Source: Gracilimonas halophila
GTDB taxonomy: Bacteria; Bacteroidota; Rhodothermia; Balneolales; Balneolaceae
Length of the DNA stretch: 64,000 nucleotides
Direction: 5' to 3'
Assembly: GCF_042684365.1 (NCBI RefSeq)
Contig: NZ_JBHULI010000002.1
Location: 248,001-312,000 of the forward strand
Below are positions 42,563-51,722 of the stretch, one piece after another. The translations under genes were made by a program, and so were the position numbers. Position 1 is the first letter of the stretch. Every line of letters starts with the position of its first letter. The notes beneath the pieces were generated by a model. That model ran no database searches. It was not told where the DNA came from and saw only the letters and a list, made by a program, of their open reading frames with translations.

Positions 42563-43816
42563 TTAAGCAGACGCTTTTTGTTTTTCGTAAACAGGGGGTG
42601 CCTGTTTTTCGATGGTCTCTTTAGTTATTACACATCGGGCGATGTTTTTCATGGAAGGCAGCGTGAACATGATATCAAGCATGGCTGCTTCCATAATGGA
42701 TCGCAATCCGCGTGCTCCGGTTTTTCGAGCTTTTGCACGTTGTACAATAGCTTTTAAGGCCTCTTCTTCAATTTCAAGCTCAACGTCTTCCATGTTAAAC
42801 AACTTAGTATATTGTTTAACAAGAGCATTTTTAGGAGCCGTCAATATATCAAGCATAGCATCATCAGAAAGCTCATGCAATCCTGCAATGACAGGTAAAC
42901 GACCGATCAATTCCGGGATTAGCCCAAAGTGCTGAAGGTCTTCCGGTTCCACATGAGTGAAAATTTCGGGATCTTCTTTGTCAAACTTCACCTGTTCCTT
43001 GGTGTGGAAGCCCATAACGCTTGTAGAGAGCCGTCGAGAAATTATTTGCTCTAATCCAGAAAAAGCCCCTCCACAAATAAATAAGATATTCGCTGTATCA
43101 AGCTGAATAAAACTTTGTTCAGGATGTTTTCTGCCTCCCTTAGGTGGGATGTTAGCTACAGTTCCTTCTAATATCTTCAAGAGAGCCTGCTGAACACCTT
43201 CTCCGCTTACATCACGGGTGATAGAGGGGTTATCACTCTTGCGGGCTACTTTATCCACCTCATCGATGTATACGATGCCGCGCTTGGCACGTTCCACATC
43301 GTAATCAGCTGCTTGTAAAAGGTTACTCAGAATACTTTCCACGTCTTCGCCTACATAGCCGGCTTCCGTAAGCACAGTTGCATCGGCGATGGTGAACGGG
43401 ACGTCGATAACTCTGGCAAGTGTACGAGCTAAAAGAGTTTTACCGCTACCTGTTGGCCCGAGCAACATAATATTTGATTTCTCGATCTGAGTATCATCGA
43501 TCTCGGCAGTTTCAGCAGAAATACGTTTATAGTGATTGTATACGGCTACCGATAAGGTTTTCTTAGCCAGTTCCTGTCCTATCACATAATCATCAAGTTT
43601 GTTCTTGATCTCGACAGGCTTAAGCATTGGCTTGTAGCTTTTCTCACGGCGGCGAGCCAATGAGGCCAAGTCACTTTCAATGATACTGGATGCGTCTTCT
43701 ACACAACGATCACAGATATAAACTCCGGGACCGGCTACCATGCTGTTCACTTCCAGACTGGAGCGACTGCAAAATGAACAGTGTACTATATCGCTGTTTT
43801 TCTCTTTATCGCTCAT
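42563..43816 (-). CDS. clpX: ATP-dependent protease ATPase subunit ClpX
   Basis: 417 aa with the C4 zinc-binding domain (CSFCSR..CDRC, residues 13-38), Walker A GPTGSGKT, pore loop AGYVGEDV, Walker B IVYIDEVDK, sensor-2 KTGARGLRS and a MGF variant of the IGF loop that docks on ClpP. It unfolds substrates for ClpP. The operon order is tig-clpP-clpX, as in many bacteria, with 28 bp to clpP and a strong terminator at the end. Confidence 0.98.
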   Translation of the reverse strand: MSDKEKNSDIVHCSFCSRSSLEVNSMVAGPGVYICDRCVEDASSIIESDLASLARRREKSYKPMLKPVEIKNKLDDYVIGQELAKKTLSVAVYNHYKRISAETAEIDDTQIEKSNIMLLGPTGSGKTLLARTLARVIDVPFTIADATVLTEAGYVGEDVESILSNLLQAADYDVERAKRGIVYIDEVDKVARKSDNPSITRDVSGEGVQQALLKILEGTVANIPPKGGRKHPEQSFIQLDTANILFICGGAFSGLEQIISRRLSTSVMGFHTKEQVKFDKEDPEIFTHVEPEDLQHFGLIPELIGRLPVIAGLHELSDDAMLDILTAPKNALVKQYTKLFNMEDVELEIEEEALKAIVQRAKARKTGARGLRSIMEAAMLDIMFTLPSMKNIARCVITKETIEKQAPPVYEKQKASA

Positions 43817-43844
43817 AACAAGCTTAATTTAATGAAAATGCCGG

Positions 43845-44498
43845 TTATTTTGAATCTTTGCTTTTCACGATCACATTATCAACCAGGCCATAGTCTTTTG
43901 CTTCATCAGCAGTTAGCCATTTGTTACGGTCAGAATCTTCCATGATCTGCTCAACAGAATTGCCTGAGTGATCAGCCAGTATTTGGCTCAACTCTTTTTT
44001 TACACGAATGATCTCGCGAGCTTCGATCTCAATATCACTTGCCTGACCCTGAGTTCCTCCAAGAGGCTGGTGGATCATAACACGAGAATGTGGAAGGCAG
44101 CTTCTTTTGCCTTTGGTTCCGGCGGTCAAGAGTACAGCACCCATACTTGCAGCCATTCCCATACAAGTAGTTGCTACATCACACTTGATGTGCTGAATGG
44201 TATCGTAGATCGCCAGGCCGGCAGAAACAACGCCTCCCGGACTGTTAATATAAAACTGAATGTCTTTTTCAGGATCTTCCGACTCCAGAAACAAAAGCTG
44301 AGCCATAATAGAACTTGCAACAGCATCATTTACGGCAGAGCCAAGTATGATGATCCGATCTTTAAGGAGGCGGGAATAGATATCATAAGCACGCTCTCCC
44401 CGGCTGGTTGTTTCCACAACCATAGGAACCAGATTGTTTTGAATAGGTTGAACAGAGTCTAAATTCGGGTTTTCAAAAAGAGGTTGCTTAGTAATCAT
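43845..44498 (-). CDS. clpP: ATP-dependent Clp protease proteolytic subunit
   Basis: 217 aa with the catalytic Ser in CMGMAASMGAVLLTAG, His in RVMIHQPLGG and the conserved YINSPGGVVSAGLAIYDT. Forms a tetradecameric barrel with ClpX. Located 18 bp downstream of the trigger factor gene. Confidence 0.98.
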   Translation of the reverse strand: MITKQPLFENPNLDSVQPIQNNLVPMVVETTSRGERAYDIYSRLLKDRIIILGSAVNDAVASSIMAQLLFLESEDPEKDIQFYINSPGGVVSAGLAIYDTIQHIKCDVATTCMGMAASMGAVLLTAGTKGKRSCLPHSRVMIHQPLGGTQGQASDIEIEAREIIRVKKELSQILADHSGNSVEQIMEDSDRNKWLTADEAKDYGLVDNVIVKSKDSK

Positions 44499-44516
44499 GG
44501 TTTCCTGAGTAATCGG

Positions 44517-45794
44517 TTATTTGTTCTTTTTGTCTTTCTTTTCCTGCAATTCGCGGTACTTATCTTTGTCCATTTCGCTAATAGCCACTTTATCCTGTAA
44601 AATATCAAATACTTTGTTTTCGCGAATGCTGCTTCTTAATTGTTCAAGCATTTGTGGCTGCTGAGCATAATACTGCTTCAATTGGTCTGTTGGCATGCCG
44701 TATTGTGCAGCCTGACCAGCTAAATGCTCATCGATATCTTCGGGTTTTATTTCGATATCTTCAAATGTTTCTTGCAGTTTTTGACTGATGAACGACCACT
44801 TGGCTTCGCGTACAGCACGCTCCTTCATTCCAGCCTTATACTGCTCGGCATCAAAGCCTTCAGGAAGTTCGCCACCCTGCTTTTGCTTCAATTGATCTAC
44901 ATATGATCCCTGTATCTGTGCCACAAAGGTTTCAGGAACTTCGAAGTCGTGTGCTTCAACAAGGGCATCGGCTACGTCATTTTTAAAAAGGTCTTCGGCC
45001 GTTTGGTCATAGTATTCTTGCATGCGGCTCTTGATATAGCTCTTAAACTCGTCTTCGTTTGAAGCCTCTCCATTACTTTGAGATTTAATGACCTCTTCAT
45101 TCAGTTCCGCTTTATGAAGTTTTTGAACTTTTTTAATAGTGATCTCCAGATCATCCTCATGATCACCATGAGGAATGGTCATTTCAACTACATCACCGGC
45201 TTTCTTGCCTTTAAGAGCCTTTAGAAAATCTTCAGCTTCGTCCTTGCGAAGGTCTATTTTTTGGTCTTTATCTTCATCACCGTGGTTCTTAGAAATAACA
45301 TCCACGATCACCTGGGTTTCTTTTGAAGCAGGCTCGTCAACAATTTCCCAGTTTCCTTCGCGCTCAAGGGTGCGCTCTACTTCTTCTTCAACCTCATCGT
45401 CGGTAACGTCATGAACCATTTTGTTCACTTTGATCTTGGAAAGGTCTGAAATTTCAACTTCAGGCTTAGAACCGATCTTGAATTTCACTTCCAGTTCATC
45501 GTTTTCCCAATTGAAATCCAACATTTCAGTTTCACCAACGGGCTCGTATTCAGGTACTACTTCTTTCTCAAATACCTTTTGGACAATATTACTGATCTCT
45601 TCTTGTTCGATCTCTTTTCCAAAACGCTTTTTCACAAGTCCCATGGGCACTTTCCCTGGACGAAATCCGGGAAGCTGAATTTGGCTTTTATATTTTTTGT
45701 AAGCTTTGTCGAAGTCCTCTTGAAGATCTTCTCTTTTAGCTTTTAAGGTGACTTCTTTATCTACAGATGTGAGCTCTTCTACAGAAATATCCAC
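44517..45794 (-). CDS. tig: Trigger factor chaperone
   Basis: 425 aa from a GTG start. The ribosome-binding domain has LPGFRPGKVPMGLVKKRFG; the FKBP-like domain (about residues 150-235, GKKAGDVVEMTIPHG) and C-terminal chaperone arms follow. The length is typical. It binds nascent chains at the ribosome exit. GGAG lies 6 nt upstream of GTG. First gene of the tig-clpP-clpX operon. Confidence 0.96.
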   Translation of the reverse strand: MDISVEELTSVDKEVTLKAKREDLQEDFDKAYKKYKSQIQLPGFRPGKVPMGLVKKRFGKEIEQEEISNIVQKVFEKEVVPEYEPVGETEMLDFNWENDELEVKFKIGSKPEVEISDLSKIKVNKMVHDVTDDEVEEEVERTLEREGNWEIVDEPASKETQVIVDVISKNHGDEDKDQKIDLRKDEAEDFLKALKGKKAGDVVEMTIPHGDHEDDLEITIKKVQKLHKAELNEEVIKSQSNGEASNEDEFKSYIKSRMQEYYDQTAEDLFKNDVADALVEAHDFEVPETFVAQIQGSYVDQLKQKQGGELPEGFDAEQYKAGMKERAVREAKWSFISQKLQETFEDIEIKPEDIDEHLAGQAAQYGMPTDQLKQYYAQQPQMLEQLRSSIRENKVFDILQDKVAISEMDKDKYRELQEKKDKKNK

Positions 45795-45861
45795 GTGTTC
45801 TCCGCTTTAATTATGTGAATTCAATAAATGAACAGGATTTCAATTTTTATTAGGAAGGAAG

Positions 45862-45945
45862 TACGAGAGGGGGGACTCGAACCCCCACATCGGTTAAGAT
45901 ACTAGATCCTAAATCTAGCGCGTCTACCAATTCCGCCACTCTCGC
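45862..45945 (-). tRNA. tRNA-Leu (anticodon TAG)
   Basis: Acceptor stem GCGAGAG pairs with CTCTCGT (a G-U at the first position). Anticodon stem CTAGA/TCTAG encloses loop TTTAGGA with anticodon TAG. A long variable arm (TATCTTAACCGAT region) marks a class II tRNA. The T arm is GTGGGGGTTCGAGTCCCCC region. Discriminator A; CCA is not encoded. Confidence 0.96.
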
Positions 45946-46099
45946 AAAATTCAGAGCTTGCAAAGATAAGAGTTTAAACTTCTGAATTCAACCAAATTGA
46001 CACAGAAAGTGCTGCAATAACAGATCTTAATACTTTGAGACAGATCGGGAGCAAAAAACAAGTGGATATTGGACCTTGAAATGTTGAATTTTAGTCATC

Positions 46100-46441
46100 A
46101 TGTATAAAAACCTTCGCCTTCTTTACGTTACTACTTCCAATAAAAAAGAAGCCCAAAAAATAGGCAGGGCATTAATAGAACAGAATCTTGCCGCCTGTGC
46201 AAATATTATTGATGGAATGGAATCTATCTATAAGTGGGAAGGAAAGATACAGGAAGACAATGAGTGTGTGCTTCTGATAAAAACCCATTATTCAAGAGTG
46301 CAAAAAGTAACTCGTCTCATCAAGGAAATGCACAGTTATGAAGTACCTTGTGTTATATCTCTCACCCTTACGGAAGATGAGGGAAATGAAGAGTACCTGA
46401 ATTGGATTGAAAATAGCTCAAAACAACCCTTTGAGCTTTAG
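46100..46441 (+). CDS. cutA: CutA-type divalent-cation tolerance protein
   Basis: 113 aa with the family pattern VTTSNKKEAQKIGRALIEQ, LAACANIIDGMESIYKWEGK, ECVLLIKTHYSRV and a final YLNWIEN. CutA forms a trimer with a ferredoxin-like fold; it is linked to copper tolerance in E. coli though the mechanism is unclear. It stands alone and converges on the T9SS cargo gene 6 bp away. Confidence 0.95.
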   Translation: MYKNLRLLYVTTSNKKEAQKIGRALIEQNLAACANIIDGMESIYKWEGKIQEDNECVLLIKTHYSRVQKVTRLIKEMHSYEVPCVISLTLTEDEGNEEYLNWIENSSKQPFEL

Positions 46442-46447
46442 GGTATT

Positions 46448-47173
46448 TTATTTCAATAAGGTCATTTTATTGGTCTCAACCTTTCCTCCGGCTTCCAGCC
46501 GATAAAAGTAGACGCCACTCGATAAATTGTGGGCCTCAAACGTTACGTTGTAGGTTCCTGCCGATTGCCTTGTATTTACCAGGGTTAAGACCTTTTGCCC
46601 AACTATATTGTAGACGTCGAGTAATACATCTGTTGCTTCCGGAATAGAATAGCGGATGTTTGTTGTTGGATTAAAGGGGTGTGGATATGCTTGCTTCAGC
46701 TCAAAGGAACCGGGTGTTTCTTCAGCCTCAGTAAAAACACCCAGATCATTGCCGGGGTTTTCCACAATGGTGAATTCACTGAATGACTGAATGCCTGCAG
46801 CACATAGATATTCTTCACTGTTACCAACCTGTGCAGCTAATAATTCCCAATCTGACTGTGGATCTGTTCTTTTAATAATGTCCAGGTTATCCAGATCCGG
46901 TGAGTCAAGGTTAACTTTACTCAGGGACAGGCAAAGGGTTGCCTCAAACGAGCTTGATGTTTGAGTTTCAAGTTTCCAGACACGATTTGCTCCCAGTGTA
47001 AGAGAATCGGAAATTTGGAGATAGTCCGGATCTATATTGCTATAAAGAAATGCCTGAAGCTGTAATGAATCTGTAAAATTTGGGAAGCTTACGGTGGCTC
47101 CGTAATCAGGGAATTCAGCGGTAAGTGAGGTGTCTTTGATCTGGTAATTCCGCTGAGGGATCCCGGTTGTCAT
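46448..47173 (-). CDS. C-terminal part of an interrupted T9SS cargo protein (type A sorting domain)
   Basis: 241 aa from the first ATG after an in-frame TAA. It starts inside a degenerate TDGTxxGT repeat (MTTGIPQRNYQ), continues as a beta-rich domain, and ends with the type A T9SS sorting domain: AYPHPFNPTTNIRYSIPE, LDVYNIVGQKVLTLVNTRQS, GVYFYRLEAGGKVETNKMTL. Alone it lacks a signal peptide and could not be exported. The reading frame is the same as that of the upstream part, with 9 codons between the stop and this ATG, so both belonged to one gene of about 665 codons. Confidence 0.85.
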   Translation of the reverse strand: MTTGIPQRNYQIKDTSLTAEFPDYGATVSFPNFTDSLQLQAFLYSNIDPDYLQISDSLTLGANRVWKLETQTSSSFEATLCLSLSKVNLDSPDLDNLDIIKRTDPQSDWELLAAQVGNSEEYLCAAGIQSFSEFTIVENPGNDLGVFTEAEETPGSFELKQAYPHPFNPTTNIRYSIPEATDVLLDVYNIVGQKVLTLVNTRQSAGTYNVTFEAHNLSSGVYFYRLEAGGKVETNKMTLLK

Positions 47174-47200
47174 CCAGATCTCTCTTCCGAGGGAATCACC

Positions 47201-48448
47201 TTATGTTGTAAAGTATAATTTTCCATTAAGTACCCTAAGGTCCTCCGGGTCAGAGTCATCAGGTTCGCCACGGTCAATACCTGTTCTCAGGTTGGCTACA
47301 TACATGGTTCCTTCCTGCGTGCCGTCAGTCATCCAAAGTTCGCGGCCTGATACATTGGCCTGTCCGTAGTCTTCATCCGTTGCTGCAAAATAAATATGAT
47401 CATTAAAAAGGGCAGCAAAATCTGTGTGATGATAATCAAATAGGGAAAACAGACCCTCTACCGCCACTTCCGTTCCGGCATGGGTACCATCGGTTTTCCA
47501 TAATGTATAAGTACTGAAAAAATAGATATGGCCATTGTATCTAAATAGTTTATTGCTCAGATCAGAACCATCTTCAATTACATAATTTCCTTCAGCCATA
47601 TCAATAACAACAGTTGTGCCTGTGGGCGTACCATCACTTTTCCAAAGCTTGGTGCCGGAAATAAAATACCAGTTTCCATTATATTCAATGGGCTCTTGAT
47701 GGATGAATACGTCTTCTTCCTCCAGAAATTTTACTGTTCCCTCTTCTGTGCCATCGGTAGTATATAAATAATGTTTGGAGACAGAGTCGCTTTCAGCTTT
47801 GAATAGTACGGTTCTGTTGATAGAGGCAAAGTTTGTGGGGGAGCTATCATATTCTATATCCGGATGGTCTTCATAGGTGCCCGGAAAGATATCCTTGATC
47901 ATATAGGTTCCACCCGATGTACCATCCGATACCCATAGTTCTTCTCCGTTATTGGCATCCGGATAGCTGCCATCTTCAGCAGGGAAGTATGCCTTTCCAT
48001 TCATTACTCCAAAATGTTCTGCTTCGGAGTACCCGTCATCAGGGTTTATATCTTCAATGAGTTGAGTGCCGGAGAAAGTACCGTCTGAGATATAAGGTTC
48101 ACGTCCCATTTCATCGGTTACGGCTGTAAAAATGATCTTATTCCCAAGAGGGGTAACATCTTCAATATCCGGAAAATCATGAGGAGGGGCTATATCACTG
48201 ATCTTTTGAGTTCCTTCCGGGGTTCCATCGGTAATAAAAAGCTCTCCTTCATCTTCATCACTTACATCCGCTACAAAATACATAACAGAATCAATTACCG
48301 TCATATATTCGATATCACTATCATAATTACCGGGGTAGATATCCTTTAAAACCGTGGTTTGAGCAATGAGAGGAGTGGTTGAAAAAGCAAGGCTGATCGT
48401 TAGTATTGTTACCTGTAGAAATTTAGATTCTTTTATTAGAAGGCTCAT
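47201..48448 (-). CDS. N-terminal part of the interrupted T9SS cargo protein (ELWxTDGTxxGT repeats)
   Basis: 415 aa with a signal peptide (LQVTILTISLAFSTTPLIAQ). It has seven repeats of about 45-55 residues built around ELWVSDGTSGGTYMIKDI-like motifs (GELFITDGTPEGT, REPYISDGTFSGT, EELWVSDGTSGGT, HYLYTTDGTEEGT, TKLWKSDGTPTGT, YTLWKTDGTHAGT, RELWMTDGTQEGT). Such ELWxTDGT repeats form beta-propeller-like surface proteins. It ends at TAA (47203-47201) just before a recognisable eighth repeat, GREIWMTTG. Without the sorting tail it would not be fixed on the cell surface by T9SS. Confidence 0.88.
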   Translation of the reverse strand: MSLLIKESKFLQVTILTISLAFSTTPLIAQTTVLKDIYPGNYDSDIEYMTVIDSVMYFVADVSDEDEGELFITDGTPEGTQKISDIAPPHDFPDIEDVTPLGNKIIFTAVTDEMGREPYISDGTFSGTQLIEDINPDDGYSEAEHFGVMNGKAYFPAEDGSYPDANNGEELWVSDGTSGGTYMIKDIFPGTYEDHPDIEYDSSPTNFASINRTVLFKAESDSVSKHYLYTTDGTEEGTVKFLEEEDVFIHQEPIEYNGNWYFISGTKLWKSDGTPTGTTVVIDMAEGNYVIEDGSDLSNKLFRYNGHIYFFSTYTLWKTDGTHAGTEVAVEGLFSLFDYHHTDFAALFNDHIYFAATDEDYGQANVSGRELWMTDGTQEGTMYVANLRTGIDRGEPDDSDPEDLRVLNGKLYFTT

Positions 48449-48598
48449 AGAGAGATAGAATTCAGTTTTTACTATTAGATACGAAACAGGAAGTGGAAAT
48501 AGATCATATCTGCCGGAGGCAGGTTAATGCTTGGATAAATTTCTTTTTTGATAACATGGTTAATACCAATTTTTCTATTTTGGAAAGAAAAAGCAGCC

Positions 48599-49357
48599 AT
48601 GGTTTTATTAAAAGAGCGCATATCAGATCATATTTTGTGGGTTAAAATAAACCGTCCAGAAGCCCTTAACGCCATTGATTTTGAGGTGATGGAGCAGCTG
48701 GAGGAAATGGTGGGAGAGGTGGAAAAAGATGAGAGTATCCGGGTGCTGATTCTAAGTGGAGCCGGTGAAAAGTTTTTCATTTCCGGAGGCGATCTGAAGA
48801 AATTTCACACCATAAAATCTAAAGAAAAAGCCGTGTATAAAGCGAAACGCATGCAGCGGCTGTTAAGCAGAATTGAACAACTTCCCTGCTGGACCATCGC
48901 TCACATCAATGGGGATGCATATGGTGGAGGCATAGAACTGATGCTGTCTTTTGATTTCAGGTTATCAGTTTCCGGCGCAAAATTTGGTTTTACCCAAGGC
49001 CGTTTTTATCTGGTACCCGGCTGGGGCGGCTTGACTCGATTGGTAGAAAAAGTTGGTCGGGCAAAAGCCCTTCAGTGGCTGGGTAAATCAGAGGTGAATT
49101 CAGCAAATAATGTATTAGCGCATGGACTGATCGAACACATTCTAAGAGGCGATAATCCACAAGAAGAAACATTGGAATGGGCAGAAACACTCACCAAAAA
49201 TGATCGGGAATTCATCCATATCCTTAAAGAGGGGGCTATGCGATTTACATCTCACCGGGAAGAAGCCTTAGAAGCAGAAGTAGATCCCTTTTCTAAGCTT
49301 TGGGTAGATAAGCAACATATAGACCGTGTGGACGCTTTTATGAATAAAAAGAAATAA
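48599..49357 (+). CDS. Enoyl-CoA hydratase/isomerase superfamily protein (possibly acyl-CoA decarboxylase-like)
   Basis: About 252 aa crotonase fold: WVKINRPEALNAIDFEVM, oxyanion region SGAGEKFFISGGDLKKF and GDAYGGGIELMLSFDFRLS. The first catalytic Glu (GGIELML) is present. The second Glu of true hydratases (QPE) aligns with Gln in GFTQGRFYLVPGWGGLTRL, and PGWGG.TRL resembles ECHDC1-type ethylmalonyl-CoA decarboxylases. The activity is therefore uncertain. The ATG at 48599 is preferred; upstream in-frame residues look unrelated. It is followed 12 bp later by the DUF2784 gene. Confidence 0.88.
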   Translation: MVLLKERISDHILWVKINRPEALNAIDFEVMEQLEEMVGEVEKDESIRVLILSGAGEKFFISGGDLKKFHTIKSKEKAVYKAKRMQRLLSRIEQLPCWTIAHINGDAYGGGIELMLSFDFRLSVSGAKFGFTQGRFYLVPGWGGLTRLVEKVGRAKALQWLGKSEVNSANNVLAHGLIEHILRGDNPQEETLEWAETLTKNDREFIHILKEGAMRFTSHREEALEAEVDPFSKLWVDKQHIDRVDAFMNKKK

Positions 49358-49369
49358 CATTTTTGAACA

Positions 49370-49768
49370 ATGGACGACCAAACCACATTGCTGATCTTTG
49401 ATTATGCCTTTGTGGCATTTCACTTTTCTCTTGTCGTGTTCATTTTAACGGGCTGGATCTGGAAGAAAACCCGAAGACTTCATTTGTATGTAATTTCTGC
49501 TACCATATTTTCCTGGGTGGGATTGGGGGCTATTTATGGATTGGGATATTGCCCTTGCACCGATTGGCACTGGCAGGTTAAAAGAGCGTTGGGAGAAACC
49601 GGGCTTCCGGCTTCTTATATCAAATATTACCTTGATCAGGTATTTGGTTTTTCATGGGAGCCTTTTACGGTAGATGTCTTGGTGGCCGTTTTGGGGATAG
49701 GGGCGTTTTTGGTTTCAGTAATCATGAATTTCAGGGATTGGCAGACACAAAAAACCGGTAGGGAATAG
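49370..49768 (+). CDS. DUF2784 membrane protein
   Basis: 132 aa with three or four membrane helices: FDYAFVAFHFSLVVFILTGW, LYVISATIFSWVGLGAIYGL and VDVLVAVLGIGAFLVSVIM, and the conserved GYCPCTDWHWQVKRALG segment typical of DUF2784. No function is known. Likely in an operon with the crotonase-fold gene. Its 3' end overlaps a terminator that serves the opposite strand. Confidence 0.88.
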   Translation: MDDQTTLLIFDYAFVAFHFSLVVFILTGWIWKKTRRLHLYVISATIFSWVGLGAIYGLGYCPCTDWHWQVKRALGETGLPASYIKYYLDQVFGFSWEPFTVDVLVAVLGIGAFLVSVIMNFRDWQTQKTGRE

Positions 49769-49783
49769 ATATTCCCACCGGTT
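49749..49783 (-). terminator. Terminator of the DUF2911 gene, inside the 3' end of the DUF2784 gene
   Basis: On the minus strand AACCGGT-GGGAAT pairs with ATTCCC-(T)-ACCGGTT (one bulge), followed by TTTTTT. On the plus strand no T-run follows, so it acts for the minus-strand gene. Confidence 0.75.
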
Positions 49784-49809
49784 ATAAGTTAACATGCGTT
49801 CTTATTTGA

Positions 49810-50946
49810 TCAGTCGATCATAAAATCAGATGAATAAATGGTGTTTCCCCAGATCAGGTTAATTCGACCGCCTTCATCGGTTTCATCAATGGTGATGGTA
49901 AAGGCTTCGACGGTATCATCCCGGGTTGTAACCTCCATTGGTACACGACCCAAGTCTCGGGATTCATCATAGGAAGTACCGTTTTGCCCGGTTTGGCTGT
50001 TAATGATGAGCATACCGCCATCAGACTCCGGTATGGAAAATAGAGTATATTCTCCGGCCGGCACTTCAAGATCGCCGAACATCAGATCGTTAGAAGTGGA
50101 AAAATGGGTTGCACGGTTAGCGCCGGTTCTCCAGACTTCACCGTAGGGAACAATACCACCAAATAAATCACGGCCGCGTTTTTGTGGTGAACCGAATTCA
50201 ATGGTGAAATCAGTTCCTTTAAATGAATACTCAGCACTGGCGGCACCGGAAAGCTGGCCAATAGGATTACTGGCAAACCTTGTACTCAGGGCATCCATGT
50301 CTAAATCATTAACACGATCTACTTTTAATTTTCTGGTAGTGAGTCCGGCATCTAAATGTTCAAGATTTCCGTTCTCATCCACATTCCCCCCCATCACTCC
50401 GCGGAACGGATGACGGATGGTCATAGAGTCGCCTTCAATGGCTGCAATAATGAAATTGGAGAGTCGGTTTCCGGTTAATAAAGGTTGGTTGACAGTATCC
50501 TGTCCGGCTTCAACGGCATTGTTAAACGCGATCTCAAAAGGCCAGTGTACCATATCGATGAATGGAAGAACACCCGGTTGGTATGGGGCTTTGTAGCTTC
50601 GTGGATTTTCATCGTCTGTCACCTGTACCATTAGGCTGTCGCCTTCTCTGACGACAGTCTGAACAACAGCGCCTTCACCTGCAAATCCGGTTGATGGCGG
50701 AAAATCGGTGCGGGCCATTTCCTGTATGCCACCGGTCTCATCCCACTTCAATAGATAGGTGGAGAAACGGGTTTCCGGACTTCGTAAGATCACATTAGCG
50801 GTTATACTGGTGTCAGTTTTTTCGAATTGCTCAACAGCTAAGGTATCGCTGCCGAGTAAAGTTACAAATGCAGTCTGATTAGAATCGGAGGTGCTGCATG
50901 CAGCAAAAACTGCGGCTATAAATATCGTGATAACTATATTTCTCAT
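49810..50946 (-). CDS. DUF2911 lipoprotein
   Basis: 378 aa with a lipoprotein signal (VITIFIAAVFAAC). The C-terminal third (residues 235-378) is the DUF2911 domain: GRDLFGGIVPYGEVWRTGAN, HFSTSNDLMFGDLEVPAGEY, INLIWGNTIYSSDF. The N-terminal 230 residues are an unrecognised beta-rich region. DUF2911 proteins are frequent in Bacteroidota and have no known function. Single gene with a downstream terminator. Confidence 0.9.
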   Translation of the reverse strand: MRNIVITIFIAAVFAACSTSDSNQTAFVTLLGSDTLAVEQFEKTDTSITANVILRSPETRFSTYLLKWDETGGIQEMARTDFPPSTGFAGEGAVVQTVVREGDSLMVQVTDDENPRSYKAPYQPGVLPFIDMVHWPFEIAFNNAVEAGQDTVNQPLLTGNRLSNFIIAAIEGDSMTIRHPFRGVMGGNVDENGNLEHLDAGLTTRKLKVDRVNDLDMDALSTRFASNPIGQLSGAASAEYSFKGTDFTIEFGSPQKRGRDLFGGIVPYGEVWRTGANRATHFSTSNDLMFGDLEVPAGEYTLFSIPESDGGMLIINSQTGQNGTSYDESRDLGRVPMEVTTRDDTVEAFTITIDETDEGGRINLIWGNTIYSSDFMID

Positions 50947-51035
50947 AATACCATGAATGATTTTGAGTTGAAGTTAAAATCTATTTTAAAATCTTGGAAC
51001 CCCCAAATAACCGGGATTAAAGTTTGCAAATGGGA

Positions 51036-51671
51036 TCACTCAGAAGCGATCTTGGATAGGGCTTCAACAAAAACTTCTACAGGCTGAGCGCCGGAAAGGC
51101 CGTATTTCCCATTGATATAAAAGAATGGAACACCTTGCACTCCCAAGCTATGGGCTTCTTCGACATCTTTCACAACGTTATTGGAATAGGAGTTATCCTC
51201 TAATGCTTGTCTCGCCTTTTGCACATCCATTCCGACATTTTCCGCTATTTCAACCAACGCATCTGTTTTGCCCACATGTTTGCCTTCACTGAAATAGGCG
51301 GAAAGTAACGCTTCCTTCATTTCATTTTGTTTGCCTACCTCTTTTGCTAGATGAATAAGCTGGTGCGCATTAAAAGTGTTGGTTGGTATGAGGCTGTCCA
51401 TATCAAATTCGAGCCCAACATTAGATGCCATATTTACCATATTGGCATTCATTTGTTGTGCCCAATCACGATCCCGTCCATATTTTTTGGCGAGAGTGTC
51501 ATAGATATCGAGGTCAGAATCGATCGGTGCATTGGGGTCGAGTTCAAAGCTTTTCCAGGTGATATCCACCTCAAGATCAGGAAGTTGTTCGAGCGCTTGC
51601 TCTAAATGTCGTTTCCCGATATAACAAAAGGGACAGGCAACGTCTGACCAAATTTCAATATTCATAGCCAT
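51036..51671 (-). CDS. FrnE-like DsbA-family oxidoreductase
   Basis: 211 aa with the thioredoxin-fold active site SDVACPFCYIGKRHLEQAL (CPFC) at residues 10-20 and the late cis-Pro segment LGVQGVPFFYINGKYGLSGA. No signal peptide, so it is cytoplasmic, as for FrnE, a disulphide isomerase linked to oxidative and cadmium stress in Deinococcus. The role here is inferred from family. An ATG two codons in is an alternative start. Confidence 0.93.
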   Translation of the reverse strand: MAMNIEIWSDVACPFCYIGKRHLEQALEQLPDLEVDITWKSFELDPNAPIDSDLDIYDTLAKKYGRDRDWAQQMNANMVNMASNVGLEFDMDSLIPTNTFNAHQLIHLAKEVGKQNEMKEALLSAYFSEGKHVGKTDALVEIAENVGMDVQKARQALEDNSYSNNVVKDVEEAHSLGVQGVPFFYINGKYGLSGAQPVEVFVEALSKIASE

Positions 51672-51722
51672 ATAGAAGTTCTTTGATTGTAGTCATTAAA
51701 ACTCATTTCCGGATGAAAATGT

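Noticed and set aside
43968..44462. 164-codon open frame antisense to clpP
   Set aside because: Lies wholly opposite a highly conserved gene and shows no protein-like composition.
48510..48522. CTGCCGGAGGCAG hairpin before the crotonase-fold gene
   Set aside because: Only a 5-bp stem without a T-run; too small to call an operator or terminator.
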